From positions 1 through 21,430 of the forward strand of contig JBBDYO010000053.1 of NCBI GenBank assembly GCA_040901495.1: a stretch of DNA of 21,430 nucleotides. The letters run 5' to 3'. The DNA is from VRUE01 sp040901495. Its GTDB lineage: Bacteria > Actinomycetota > Thermoleophilia > Solirubrobacterales > 70-9. The notes under the pieces were generated by a model, which was not told where the DNA came from, searched no databases, and was given only the letters and a program-made list of their open reading frames with translations. This document shows positions 1 through 9,149 of this stretch, piece after piece. Both the position numbers and the translations under genes were made by a program. Positions within the stretch are counted from its first letter, which is position 1; every line of letters begins with the position of its first letter.

Positions 1-497
1 TCGACGTCCTCGATGAAGCCGAGGTCGAGCATCTCGTCGGCCTCGTCGAGGACGATGTAGCGCGCTGCGGTGAGGACCAGCGAACGCCGCGACATCAGGT
101 CCATCATCCGCCCCACCGTGGCGACGACGACCTGGGCGCCCGCCCGCAGCTGGGCCTGCTGCGATTTGATCGGGGCGCCGCCGAAGACGGCGACGATCTC
201 GACGTCGAGGTGCTCGGCGTAGGCGCGCAGCGCCTGGGTCACCTGGATGCAGAGCTCGCGGGTCGGGGTGAGGACGACCGCCTGCACCTCGGCGTCGGCC
301 GGGTCGAGGTACTGCAGCATCGGCAGCCCGAAGGCGGCGGTCTTGCCGGTCCCGGTCTGCGCCTGGCCGATTACGTCGTGGCCGCCGAGCAGCTCCGGGA
401 TCGCCTGCTCCTGGATCGGTGTCGGGTCCTCGAAGCCGAGCTCGTCGAGGGCCTGCTGAATGTCGGGAGAGAGCCCGAGGTCTTTGAAGGCAGTCAC
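1..497 (-). CDS. DEAD-box RNA helicase, N-terminal part (cut by left edge)
   Basis: ATP-dependent RNA helicase of the DEAD-box family, likely acting in RNA unwinding, ribosome assembly or mRNA decay. About 165 N-terminal residues are visible. They show, in order, a Q motif (GFEDPTPIQEQAI), Walker A (AQTGTGKT), motif Ia (PTREL), a GG pair, motif Ib as ATVGR where most relatives have TPGR, and motif II (DEAD). The helicase C-terminal domain lies outside the window. The start is GTG at 497-495, which overlaps the TGA stop of the upstream oxidoreductase as GTGA, so translation is probably coupled. No separate Shine-Dalgarno is needed or obvious. Family assignment is certain; which paralogue it is (RhlE, DeaD or CshA type) cannot be told without the C-terminus. 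Confidence 0.93.
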   Translation of the reverse strand, partial: MTAFKDLGLSPDIQQALDELGFEDPTPIQEQAIPELLGGHDVIGQAQTGTGKTAAFGLPMLQYLDPADAEVQAVVLTPTRELCIQVTQALRAYAEHLDVEIVAVFGGAPIKSQQAQLRAGAQVVVATVGRMMDLMSRRSLVLTAARYIVLDEADEMLDLGFIEDV

Positions 498-1441
498 TTA
501 GACGGGTCCAGAAGAAGCTTGCCCGAGGTGCGGCGGGCGATCAGGTCTTCGTGGGCGCGGGCGGCCTCCGAGAGCGGGTAGACCTCGCCGACCGTCACCT
601 CAACCTCGCCGGTGGCAACCGCCCCGAGTAGCTCGCCGATCATCGGAGCGGCGAGGTCGCGGCGGGCCAGCAGGTGGACGAGCCAGAAGCCGACCACCGA
701 CTTGGAGCCGCGCAGCAGGGCGGCGGTCGAGATCTCGCGCTGTTCACGCGAGGCGATGCCGAAGACGACCATCCGCCCCAGCGGTGCCAGCGCCGACAGC
801 TCAGCGTCGAAAGCGTCGCCACCGCTCATGTGGAGGACGGCGTCTACCCGCTCGCCGCCGTTGGCCTCGAGGATCGCCTCCTTCAGGTCTTCGGAGCGGG
901 AGTCCACCGTGGCGTCGGCGCCGAGCCGCTCGACCAGTGCCCGCTTCTCCTCGCTGGAGGCGAGGCCGATCACCTTGGCGCCGGCCCGCTTGGCGAGCTG
1001 CACCGCGAGCGTGCCGGTGCCACCGGCCGCGGCCTCGATCAGGATCGTCTCGCCCTCCTCGATCCGGGCACAGCGCTGGACCAGTGCCATCGCCGTCAAG
1101 CCCTGGAGCAAGAGCGCGGCTGCCTGGTCGTCGTCGACCTCGTCGGGGAGAGGGATCAGGACGGCCTCGTGGGCCGCGACCTTCTCCGCGTAGCCACCGT
1201 TCATCAGCAGCGCCGCGACGCGGCGGCCGTCCGGGGTGCGACCGCTGACCTCGCCGCCGGGGACCATCGGTAGCGCCTGCTCAGCGAGGTAGTCGTTGCG
1301 GGTCGCGTGCGTGTCGGCGAAGTTGATGCCGCTGCGCGCGACCTCGATCAGGACCTCGCCCTCGCCCGGCTCCGGGTCCGGCAACTCGACGTGCCGGAGC
1401 ACCTCCGGCCCGCCGAACTCCTCTATCTGAACCGCCTTCAT
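494..1441 (-). CDS. Zinc-independent MDR oxidoreductase, quinone reductase-like
   Basis: A 315-residue medium-chain dehydrogenase/reductase of the NADPH:quinone oxidoreductase (Qor) type. The N-terminal GroES-like domain opens with MKAVQIEEFGGPEVL, typical of the group. The Rossmann part has a glycine-rich nucleotide loop at about residues 137-151 (AAAGGTGTLAVQLAK). The cysteine/histidine ligands of zinc alcohol dehydrogenases are absent, which favours a quinone or enone reductase. The substrate cannot be inferred. The ATG lies only three bases after the stop of the secreted-protein gene, and the 3' end overlaps the helicase start by four bases (GTGA), so the three genes probably share one transcript. 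Likely cytosolic. Confidence 0.88.
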   Translation of the reverse strand: MKAVQIEEFGGPEVLRHVELPDPEPGEGEVLIEVARSGINFADTHATRNDYLAEQALPMVPGGEVSGRTPDGRRVAALLMNGGYAEKVAAHEAVLIPLPDEVDDDQAAALLLQGLTAMALVQRCARIEEGETILIEAAAGGTGTLAVQLAKRAGAKVIGLASSEEKRALVERLGADATVDSRSEDLKEAILEANGGERVDAVLHMSGGDAFDAELSALAPLGRMVVFGIASREQREISTAALLRGSKSVVGFWLVHLLARRDLAAPMIGELLGAVATGEVEVTVGEVYPLSEAARAHEDLIARRTSGKLLLDPSK

Positions 1442-1444
1442 GCC

Positions 1445-2152
1445 TTAGAGACGCGGGGCAACACGCAATAGGCGTTTGGAGAAAGTGACTTCGGTGGGCC
1501 CGCAGCCGCATACCTCGTAGCGAAGTTCATAGGTGTGTGTGCCGGGGGTCGTCTGGAACAAGACCGAACCTGGCGCACCTTCGGTGCCACAAAACCCAAC
1601 TGAGGCGGGCGTGCCAACAGTGACGTCACCCGGCCCGAATAGGAAACCGGCGAAAAGCGCGCCGTCAACTTCTTCAGGCCCACATTCTTCGGCTTGACCC
1701 GGCATTTGCTGGCCATCCTCGTAGAGGGACACTGCGCCGGGTTCCGACATCGTCGCTTGCGCCCAGACCTCAATCAGCCCTGACGACAGCACGGTCACGG
1801 TGACGCTTGGGCCGCCGGGCAGCTGCGTGAAGGTTTCGGATTCGGTTACAACGCTCCCCGCTGCGGAGGCGGACTGGATGCGCGTCGATTCGAACGTCGC
1901 CTGGGTGGTCGTCGCGGTGTTTTTCGCGTCGGTCGCGGTGTTGACCGCGGCCTGCGCGGTGCGCGCGGCGCGGCGCGACTCGGCCTTTGCCGAGCGGGCG
2001 GTGAGCAGGGCGAGACGCGCTTTGGCAAGGGCGCGGACCATCGAGCGCTGATCCAGCTTTGGCGCCACCTGCGTCGGCGCTGCGAAGGCCGGAACGGCCG
2101 CGATAACCGCAACGATCACAACAAGAATGAGGATGGGGAGCCGTCTCGTCAT
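1445..2152 (-). CDS. Secreted protein with Ala-rich helical region and Cys-containing beta domain
   Basis: A 235-residue hypothetical exported protein. The start is set at ATG 2152 because a signal peptide follows at once: MTRRLP, a hydrophobic stretch, then AFA before the likely cleavage site at about residue 25. Residues of about 35-90 are Ala/Arg/Lys/Thr-rich and look helical or coiled-coil. The C-terminal part is beta-rich with several cysteines (ECG, FCG, CGCG) that could form disulfides outside the cell. I do not recognise the family. The reading frame stays open further upstream to 2587, but that stretch is antisense to the PfkB gene and is rejected. A TAGGAT hexamer seven bases upstream suggests leaderless transcription. 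GC is visibly lower than in neighbouring genes. Confidence 0.75.
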   Translation of the reverse strand: MTRRLPILILVVIVAVIAAVPAFAAPTQVAPKLDQRSMVRALAKARLALLTARSAKAESRRAARTAQAAVNTATDAKNTATTTQATFESTRIQSASAAGSVVTESETFTQLPGGPSVTVTVLSSGLIEVWAQATMSEPGAVSLYEDGQQMPGQAEECGPEEVDGALFAGFLFGPGDVTVGTPASVGFCGTEGAPGSVLFQTTPGTHTYELRYEVCGCGPTEVTFSKRLLRVAPRL

Positions 2153-2159
2153 GCTGGCG

Positions 2160-2165
2160 ATCCTA
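2160..2165 (-). promoter_or_regulatory. Candidate leaderless -10 element (TAGGAT)
   Basis: TAGGAT on the minus strand ends seven bases before the ATG at 2152, the spacing expected if transcription starts at or next to the start codon. No good -35 hexamer is visible. It sits four bases from the opposing -10 candidate at 2170-2175 within a 30-base divergent gap. Confidence 0.45.
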
Positions 2166-2169
2166 CGGA

Positions 2170-2175
2170 TACTGT
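2170..2175 (+). promoter_or_regulatory. Candidate leaderless -10 element (TACTGT)
   Basis: TACTGT is followed by seven bases and then the ATG of the PfkB-family kinase at 2183. There is no Shine-Dalgarno in that gap. The context resembles those before the genes at 4619 and 5379. Confidence 0.5.
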
Positions 2176-2182
2176 TCGCCGC

Positions 2183-3115
<933 letters not shown>

Positions 3116-3190
3116 CCGCTTGCGTTCCCAAATCGGCAGCGGGGCGGAATTCCCGAACTGCGATACTGGCGGCTCCTTGACAAGAGCTTC

Positions 3191-3198
3191 GAAGGAGG
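3191..3198 (+). promoter_or_regulatory. Strong Shine-Dalgarno before citrate synthase
   Basis: GAAGGAGG ends four bases before the ATG at 3203 and fixes that start. It contrasts with the absence of a Shine-Dalgarno before several neighbouring genes. Confidence 0.8.
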
Positions 3199-3202
3199 GG
3201 CG

Positions 3203-4603
<1,401 letters not shown>

Positions 4604-4606
4604 CCG

Positions 4607-4612
4607 TACGCT
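4607..4612 (+). promoter_or_regulatory. Candidate leaderless -10 element (TACGCT)
   Basis: TACGCT is followed by GCGCCG and then the ATG at 4619. Hexamer, spacer and start are nearly identical to those before the gene at 5379 (TACTCT, GCACCG, ATG), 13 of 15 positions matching. Confidence 0.5.
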
Positions 4613-4618
4613 GCGCCG

Positions 4619-4972
4619 ATGGGCGCTTGGAAGCTGACCGTGCGGCGGGGGTCCAATGTGGAGCATCGGAGCTTTGACGATCTGGGCGAGGCCGTGGCGG
4701 AGATGCGGCGGCAGGCGTTGGACATTCGAGCGGAGGGGCCAACGAAGGCGGTGTCGATGCTGCGCGACTTCGGGCCCGAGGACCAGGTGCAGGCGCGACT
4801 GCAGCTCTCCGGCGGGAGCCTGCTGCGCAAGGCGGTCGCCGGGGTCGACGTGAGAGGCAACGGGACCTTCGTCCCCTATCGGGGCGGCGTCCGGCGCGAG
4901 GAGCTGGACCCGACCGAACACGAAACGCCGTTCGACCTGGTGCGCGAGACTCTGGAGCGCAGCGCGCGATGA
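4619..4972 (+). CDS. Small conserved-looking protein, function unknown
   Basis: A 117-residue soluble protein with no signal peptide or membrane segment. It starts with a short beta stretch (WKLTVRRGS), followed by an amphipathic helix (FDDLGEAVAEMRRQALDIRAEG), a second mixed segment around QVQARLQLSGG, and an acidic/charged helical end. Codon use matches the neighbouring genes, so it is very likely a real gene. I do not recognise the family. It begins 16 bases after citrate synthase and has a leaderless-type -10 hexamer six bases before the ATG. A strong stem-loop follows nine bases after its stop, which may end or process its transcript. Confidence 0.75.
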   Translation: MGAWKLTVRRGSNVEHRSFDDLGEAVAEMRRQALDIRAEGPTKAVSMLRDFGPEDQVQARLQLSGGSLLRKAVAGVDVRGNGTFVPYRGGVRREELDPTEHETPFDLVRETLERSAR

Positions 4973-4980
4973 CCGGCCTG

Positions 4981-5015
4981 GGCGCTTTGCTCTCGCATAG
5001 AGAGAGGAAAGCGCC
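4981..5015 (+). terminator. Strong stem-loop between two small genes
   Basis: GGCGCTTT (4981-4988) pairs perfectly with AAAGCGCC (5008-5015). One G-G mismatch follows inward, then CTCTC (4990-4994) pairs with GAGAG (5002-5006) around a seven-base loop. It begins nine bases after the stop at 4972 and ends 12 bases before the ATG at 5028. There is no T-run after it, so it may be a U-less actinobacterial terminator or a 5' leader hairpin. The purine-rich AGAGAGG that could serve as a distant ribosome site is buried in the stem. Confidence 0.6.
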
Positions 5016-5027
5016 CCGCGCGGCCCA

Positions 5028-5354
5028 ATGATGAAGACCGACGAGGAGACAACCGAGATTCCCAAGGGCAGCTACGCGGCCGGGCGGCGGGTGAAGCTGC
5101 CGGCCGGCGCCGAAGCTCCCTACTCGGTCTTCATCAACGGGATCGAGCAGCGCGAAGGCGCCGACTACGAGGTCGGGGAGGGCGAGATCGTCTTCACCCG
5201 GCAGATCGTCAAGGAGAAGGTCGGCACCGGCCGCTGGCTGGCGATGTACCTGGGGCTGTTCGGCACCTACCGCAAGAACGAGACGATCGACCTCCAGTTC
5301 CACCGCGGCGGCAAGGTCGAGCTCCGCTCCGACCTCCCGGTCGAGTCCGACTAG
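5028..5354 (+). CDS. Small beta-rich protein, function unknown
   Basis: A 108-residue protein with two tandem ATG codons at 5028 and 5031, either of which could be the start. The middle (FINGIEQREGADYEVGEGEIVFTRQI) alternates hydrophobic and charged residues as in small beta-sandwich modules. It ends in an acidic tail. No signal peptide or transmembrane helix is seen; a short hydrophobic patch (WLAMYLGLFG) could pack against a partner. I do not recognise the family. It lies between two other small unknown genes and behind a strong hairpin. No clear Shine-Dalgarno lies at normal spacing. Confidence 0.72.
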   Translation: MMKTDEETTEIPKGSYAAGRRVKLPAGAEAPYSVFINGIEQREGADYEVGEGEIVFTRQIVKEKVGTGRWLAMYLGLFGTYRKNETIDLQFHRGGKVELRSDLPVESD

Positions 5355-5366
5355 GCAGCAGGGGCA

Positions 5367-5372
5367 TACTCT
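5367..5372 (+). promoter_or_regulatory. Candidate leaderless -10 element (TACTCT)
   Basis: TACTCT is followed by six bases (GCACCG) and the ATG at 5379. There is no Shine-Dalgarno in that gap, and the layout copies the 4607-4621 context. Confidence 0.5.
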
Positions 5373-5378
5373 GCACCG

Positions 5379-5804
5379 ATGGACATCGCCTTCGTCCTGC
5401 TCGCCGACCACTCCGAGGCCGTCAACGGCAAGCTCTACCTGAACGGCGGCGGCTGGAACGCCCTCTGGCTGCCGGAGATCCCTCACGAGTGGCACTTCAA
5501 CATCGGCCTCGGCATCGACGTCGGATGGAACGAGACCAACAGCCAGCACGAGCTCCAGATCGGCATCCACGACCCCGACGGAAACGAGCTCGGGGAGGGC
5601 CTGAGTGCCAGCTTCGAGACCGGCCGGCCCGTCGGCATGCCCGCGGGGCATGACCAGCGGCTCGTGATGTCAATCGGTGCGTCCGCCTACTTCGAGACCT
5701 CGGGCCCACACGCCGTCGTCGTCCAAATCAACGGCGAGGAGCTCGCCCGCACCCGTTTCTACCTGATGGAAGGTGCCCCATCGGGGATGGACGTCGCCCC
5801 CTAG
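5379..5804 (+). CDS. DUF6941-like protein, function unknown
   Basis: A 141-residue soluble protein beginning MDIAFVLLADHSEAVNGKLYLNGGGW. From memory, this opening matches a widespread family of unknown function annotated as DUF6941. The fold looks all-beta, with repeated short strands (LQIGIHDPDG, AVVVQINGEELAR) resembling a sandwich domain. There is no signal peptide. It is preceded by a leaderless-type -10 hexamer. Its TAG stop shares the palindrome CTAG (5801-5804) with the stop codon of the convergent UbiA-family gene, so the two genes overlap by four bases at their 3' ends. Confidence 0.8.
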   Translation: MDIAFVLLADHSEAVNGKLYLNGGGWNALWLPEIPHEWHFNIGLGIDVGWNETNSQHELQIGIHDPDGNELGEGLSASFETGRPVGMPAGHDQRLVMSIGASAYFETSGPHAVVVQINGEELARTRFYLMEGAPSGMDVAP

Positions 5805-6754
5805 TGGAAGACGTAGAGCACGGCGAAGGCGGTGATGACGAAGGCGGCGGCGGCGGCGATCATGCCCTTGTCTTTGGAGACCATGGCGGCAATCGAGCGG
5901 TCGTCGGCGCGGTCGTAGATCAAGTAGAGGTAGCGGAAGATCCCGTAGACCATCGGCGGGATCGTCCACATCATCTCGTTGCCGACAAGCGGTGAGTCGA
6001 CCGCGTAGATCGAGTAGCTGATCACGGTGCCGGTCGTGACCAGGGCGACCATCTGATCGAGGAACGGCAGCGAGTAGTGCTCCAGCACGGGGCGGCTGCT
6101 GGTGCCCTCGTGCAGCTCGGAGACCGCCTCCTGGCGGCGCTTGGTGAAGCCGAGGAAGAGGGCGATCATGCCGGTGCAGAGCAGCAGCCATTCCGATGCG
6201 TGGGCGTCGACGGCGCTGGCGCCGGCGGCGACCCTGAGGATGAAAAGGCCGGCCAGGGTCATCACGTCGACGATCACGATCTGCTTGAGGCCGAGGCTGT
6301 AGGCCATCTGGGCGATCCCGTACCCGACCACCATCACGCCGACCTCCCAGTTCACCGTCGCGAAGGCGATGGCGATCGCGGAGATCGCGAGCAGCGGGGC
6401 GATCGTCTTTGCCCTGCGCTCAGACAGCTCGCCGGCGGCCAGCGGGCGGAAGCGCTTCTTTGGGTGCTTGCGATCGAGCTCGATGTCGATCAGGTCGTTG
6501 ACGTAGTAGCCGGCGCTTGAGATCCCGCAGAAGGCGACGAAGGCAAGGGTCGCCTCAATTACCGCGCTGGGATCGTTGAACTTGCCCGAGAACAGCAGGC
6601 CAGCGAAGACGAAGACGTTCTTGATCCACTCCTGCGGGCGCCCTGTCTTGATCGCCGCCCTCAGCGGCGAGCGTCGTGGCACGACCGGCTCGTCGAGGCT
6701 GGCCTGCGTGGACGCGGGCTGCACGGCTGGCTGTTCGGAGGTGATGGTCCCCAT
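5801..6754 (-). CDS. UbiA-family prenyltransferase, decaprenyl-phosphate phosphoribosyltransferase-like
   Basis: A 317-residue integral membrane protein of the UbiA superfamily with about eight or nine hydrophobic helices. The segment RPQEWIKNVFVFAGLLFSG, then the Asp-rich motif NDLIDIELDR (Asn86 to Arg95) and HPKKRFRPLA, matches the subgroup that makes decaprenylphosphoryl-5-phosphoribose from PRPP and a polyprenyl phosphate, the first step toward arabinan precursors in mycobacteria. The second motif region reads GFTKRRQE. I chose ATG 6754. An upstream ATG at 6835 would overlap the preceding gene and add 27 residues that look non-native. It lies 44 bases after the alkyl-DHAP-synthase-like gene in the same direction. 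Family is near certain; the exact acceptor in this organism is inferred. Confidence 0.87.
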   Translation of the reverse strand: MGTITSEQPAVQPASTQASLDEPVVPRRSPLRAAIKTGRPQEWIKNVFVFAGLLFSGKFNDPSAVIEATLAFVAFCGISSAGYYVNDLIDIELDRKHPKKRFRPLAAGELSERRAKTIAPLLAISAIAIAFATVNWEVGVMVVGYGIAQMAYSLGLKQIVIVDVMTLAGLFILRVAAGASAVDAHASEWLLLCTGMIALFLGFTKRRQEAVSELHEGTSSRPVLEHYSLPFLDQMVALVTTGTVISYSIYAVDSPLVGNEMMWTIPPMVYGIFRYLYLIYDRADDRSIAAMVSKDKGMIAAAAAFVITAFAVLYVFH

Positions 6755-6798
6755 GAGGAGTGGCGCGGCACAAAGCGCGTCGCGAAAGGGTAGCGCCG

Positions 6799-8406
6799 CT
6801 AAGGGTCGATCAGAACGCCAGGATTGAGCATGCAAGCTGGATCCAGCTCAGCCTTGGCGGCGCGCAGGCCGGCGGCGAACGGTCCCGGCCGCTGGCGGTC
6901 GTACCAAGGTCGGTGGTCGCGGCCGACGGCGTGATGGTGGGTGATCGTCCCCCCGCCCTCGATCACCGCCTCGGAGGCGGCGGCCTTGATCTCGTCCCAC
7001 TGCTCGACCTCACCGCCGCGCACCGCCGGCGCCATCACCGTGAAGTAGGGGGCGGGCCCGTCGGGGTAGACGTGGGTGAAGCGGCAGCTGATCCGCGGGG
7101 CGCCGGGGCCCTCAACCGGGGCGTCGCAGACCTCGGCCACCTTGCTCCGCGCGGCCTCCATCGCGCCGGCGTGGAACTCCTCGAACCGGTCCCAGGTGAT
7201 CGCGGTCTCGAAGGTCTCCGACAGCACGCCGCAGGCGACGAAGGTGTCGCGCAGGTAGGGCGCCAGCAAGAACGCGTTGCGCCAAGCCCCGACGGCGTCG
7301 GAGCCCTCGCCTCCCCCGCCGCGGACCTCGCCGGGAACGCCGCCGTGCTCGCGGGCAATCTCCAGCGCCACCTCCATCGACGCCTCGACCGGGTGGTGCG
7401 GCGACTCGAAGCCCAGCACCAGCAGGTGCTTATCGCCCGAGCCGGCACCGGTGGTCTCCGCCTCCAACGCGTCGAGCAGGCGGCAGTTCGCCGGGTGCAG
7501 GCCCGCCTGGGATATCTCGCGGACCGCCCGCGCCGCCGCCAGGAAGTCGTCGAACTCGACTCCACACGAGACCTTGAACTTGGGCCGGGGGCGGACCCGA
7601 ACCCAGGCCTCAGCGATCACCCCGAGGATGCCCTCCGAGCCAATCAGCATCCGGTCGGGCGAGGGACCGGCGCCCGATCCCGGCAGCCGCCGGCTCTCCC
7701 AGGTCCCCCGCGGGCCGATCGCCCGCACCGACTCGACCAGGTCGTCGATGTGGGTGTAGAGGGTGGCGAAGTGGCCGCCGGCCCGGGTCGCCACCCAGCC
7801 GCCGAGCGTCGAGTACTCGAAGGACTGCGGGAAGTGGCGCAGGGTGAGCCCGTGCTCGCGCAACTGCTCTTCCAGCCCTGGCCCGGTGGCCCCGGCCTGG
7901 ATGCGGGCGGCCAGCGACATCGCGTCGACCTCCAGCACCCGATCCAAGCGGCGCAGGTCAAGTGAGACGAACGGGCGCTCGCCGAGCCGTCCCTCGATCC
8001 CGCCGACGACGCTGGTCCCACCCCCGAACGGGACCACCGCTGCCCCCTCGGCCTCGCACCAGCTCAACACCACCTCGATCTCGGACTCGTCGCGCGGGAA
8101 GGCGACGAGATCCGGCGGGTTCTCGAACTGGCCGCGGAACCCCCGCACCACGTCCCGGTAGGCCTTCCCCAGCGTGCGACTCACCCGCTCGTACTTATCG
8201 TCCGAGAACAGGTCGCCGAGGTCCGCGGGCGCCTTCAGCCTCGATGGCCGGAGCTCGACCGAGTCGAAAGGCACCGGCTCTTCCGGCTCACCCCCGAACC
8301 CGAGCCGCTCCCTTATCCCAGCCGCGGCCTCCTCGAGCTCCTTCCGAGAAGGGGTCTGGTCCTCATACCCCCACCCCCAGTGCTTCAGCCTCCGCCCCGC
8401 CGTCAT
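6799..8406 (-). CDS. FAD-binding oxidase, alkyl-DHAP synthase (ADPS/AGPS) family
   Basis: A 535-residue flavoprotein of the vanillyl-alcohol-oxidase fold. In eukaryotes, alkyl-dihydroxyacetonephosphate synthase swaps the acyl chain of acyl-DHAP for a fatty alcohol, creating the ether bond. Supporting motifs are the FAD loop PFGGGTSVVGG (about 126-136), PQSFEYSTLGGWVATRAGG, MLIGSEGILGVI, YLRDTFVACGVLSETFETAITWDR, a Tyr in APYFTV near the position of the catalytic Tyr, and the three-histidine motif HHHAVG at 490-492. The order and spacing match AGPS along the whole length. The N-terminal HWGWGYED is also typical. The start is ATG 8406, which overlaps the upstream stop as ATGA, rather than an ATG nine codons earlier. 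Related bacterial oxidases of other specificity exist, so substrate is inferred. Confidence 0.85.
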   Translation of the reverse strand: MTAGRRLKHWGWGYEDQTPSRKELEEAAAGIRERLGFGGEPEEPVPFDSVELRPSRLKAPADLGDLFSDDKYERVSRTLGKAYRDVVRGFRGQFENPPDLVAFPRDESEIEVVLSWCEAEGAAVVPFGGGTSVVGGIEGRLGERPFVSLDLRRLDRVLEVDAMSLAARIQAGATGPGLEEQLREHGLTLRHFPQSFEYSTLGGWVATRAGGHFATLYTHIDDLVESVRAIGPRGTWESRRLPGSGAGPSPDRMLIGSEGILGVIAEAWVRVRPRPKFKVSCGVEFDDFLAAARAVREISQAGLHPANCRLLDALEAETTGAGSGDKHLLVLGFESPHHPVEASMEVALEIAREHGGVPGEVRGGGGEGSDAVGAWRNAFLLAPYLRDTFVACGVLSETFETAITWDRFEEFHAGAMEAARSKVAEVCDAPVEGPGAPRISCRFTHVYPDGPAPYFTVMAPAVRGGEVEQWDEIKAAASEAVIEGGGTITHHHAVGRDHRPWYDRQRPGPFAAGLRAAKAELDPACMLNPGVLIDP

Positions 8407-9143
8407 GTCGACGGCTTCGGAGGCGCAGTCCAATTGAGCTCGTGCCGCGCAGCCAGCGTCCCAAGCGAATCCGCGATCTCATCCCAATCCTTGCTGAGCT
8501 TCCTAGCCCTTTCGTCGGCGGGTATGTACAACGGCTCCCGGAATCCGGATCTCATTCCGCTGGACCTTCTCAGCTTCTTGTCGTAGTGACCCTCCTGATA
8601 CCCCGTGCTTAGGTAATTGACGGTGTAAAGGACCACGGTGACGGTGCGATCAGGCAGCAGATAGCGAGTTGCCGCTGCGCCTTCTCCATACCCACGGGTA
8701 CCCAAGATGAGCCAGCCCCGATCCGATGCAAGGCTCTTCCACCCCTTGTCGGGGCACAACCGGAATCTGGTCAAGCCCGGGCTTCCCGCCTCTCGGGCGA
8801 CATCGACGAATGAATCCAAGAGCCGGTCGAATGCGTCGACTCGCTGTCTTTCATCGGTCGCGATGCGCCGAGTCGCCGCCTGCTGCTCTCCCGTCAGATG
8901 CGTGGCGCAAAGCCGCTCATCGCCATGTAGACCACTGTGGTCTCCACACACGGGAGTCCCGCACCTGGCGCAGTACCCGATTGCGAAGGTGCCGCAGCTA
9001 CACACCTCCATCACCGAGCCACCAGCGGAGACCTGAAACCGGTGACCGCACGTTCCGTCCTCATCCCGGCGAGAGTGGCACTCGAAGTATCCAGGCGCAA
9101 TCTGGCTGAGCTGAGCACCGCCACACTGCGGGCAAGCATCCAT
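8403..9143 (-). CDS. Zinc-ribbon/B-box-like cysteine-rich protein, function unknown
   Basis: A 246-residue protein with two putative zinc sites at the N-terminus. The first pairs C4-x2-C7 with C22, C32 and H34. The second has C48-x-C50, then C58-x2-C61-x4-C66-x2-H69 and C79-x2-H82, in a B-box-like order. Residues from about 85 on form a helical stretch followed by an alpha/beta domain (GWLILGTRGYGEGAAATRYLLPDR) that I do not recognise. No signal peptide or membrane segment. It sits six bases after the fatty acyl-CoA reductase stop and overlaps the alkyl-DHAP-synthase-like gene by ATGA, so it is embedded in that operon. Its GC content is visibly lower than that of the flanking genes, which may mean later acquisition. 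Confidence 0.75.
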   Translation of the reverse strand: MDACPQCGGAQLSQIAPGYFECHSRRDEDGTCGHRFQVSAGGSVMEVCSCGTFAIGYCARCGTPVCGDHSGLHGDERLCATHLTGEQQAATRRIATDERQRVDAFDRLLDSFVDVAREAGSPGLTRFRLCPDKGWKSLASDRGWLILGTRGYGEGAAATRYLLPDRTVTVVLYTVNYLSTGYQEGHYDKKLRRSSGMRSGFREPLYIPADERARKLSKDWDEIADSLGTLAARHELNWTAPPKPST

Positions 9144-9149
9144 GAACTG

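Noticed and set aside
3177..3182. Perfect TTGACA hexamer before citrate synthase
   Set aside because: A matching -10 would fall on the start codon itself, so it cannot serve this gene; judged a coincidence.
6755..6835. Upstream ATG of the UbiA-family gene at 6835
   Set aside because: It overlaps the upstream gene and adds a segment unlike the family; ATG 6754 gives a normal length.
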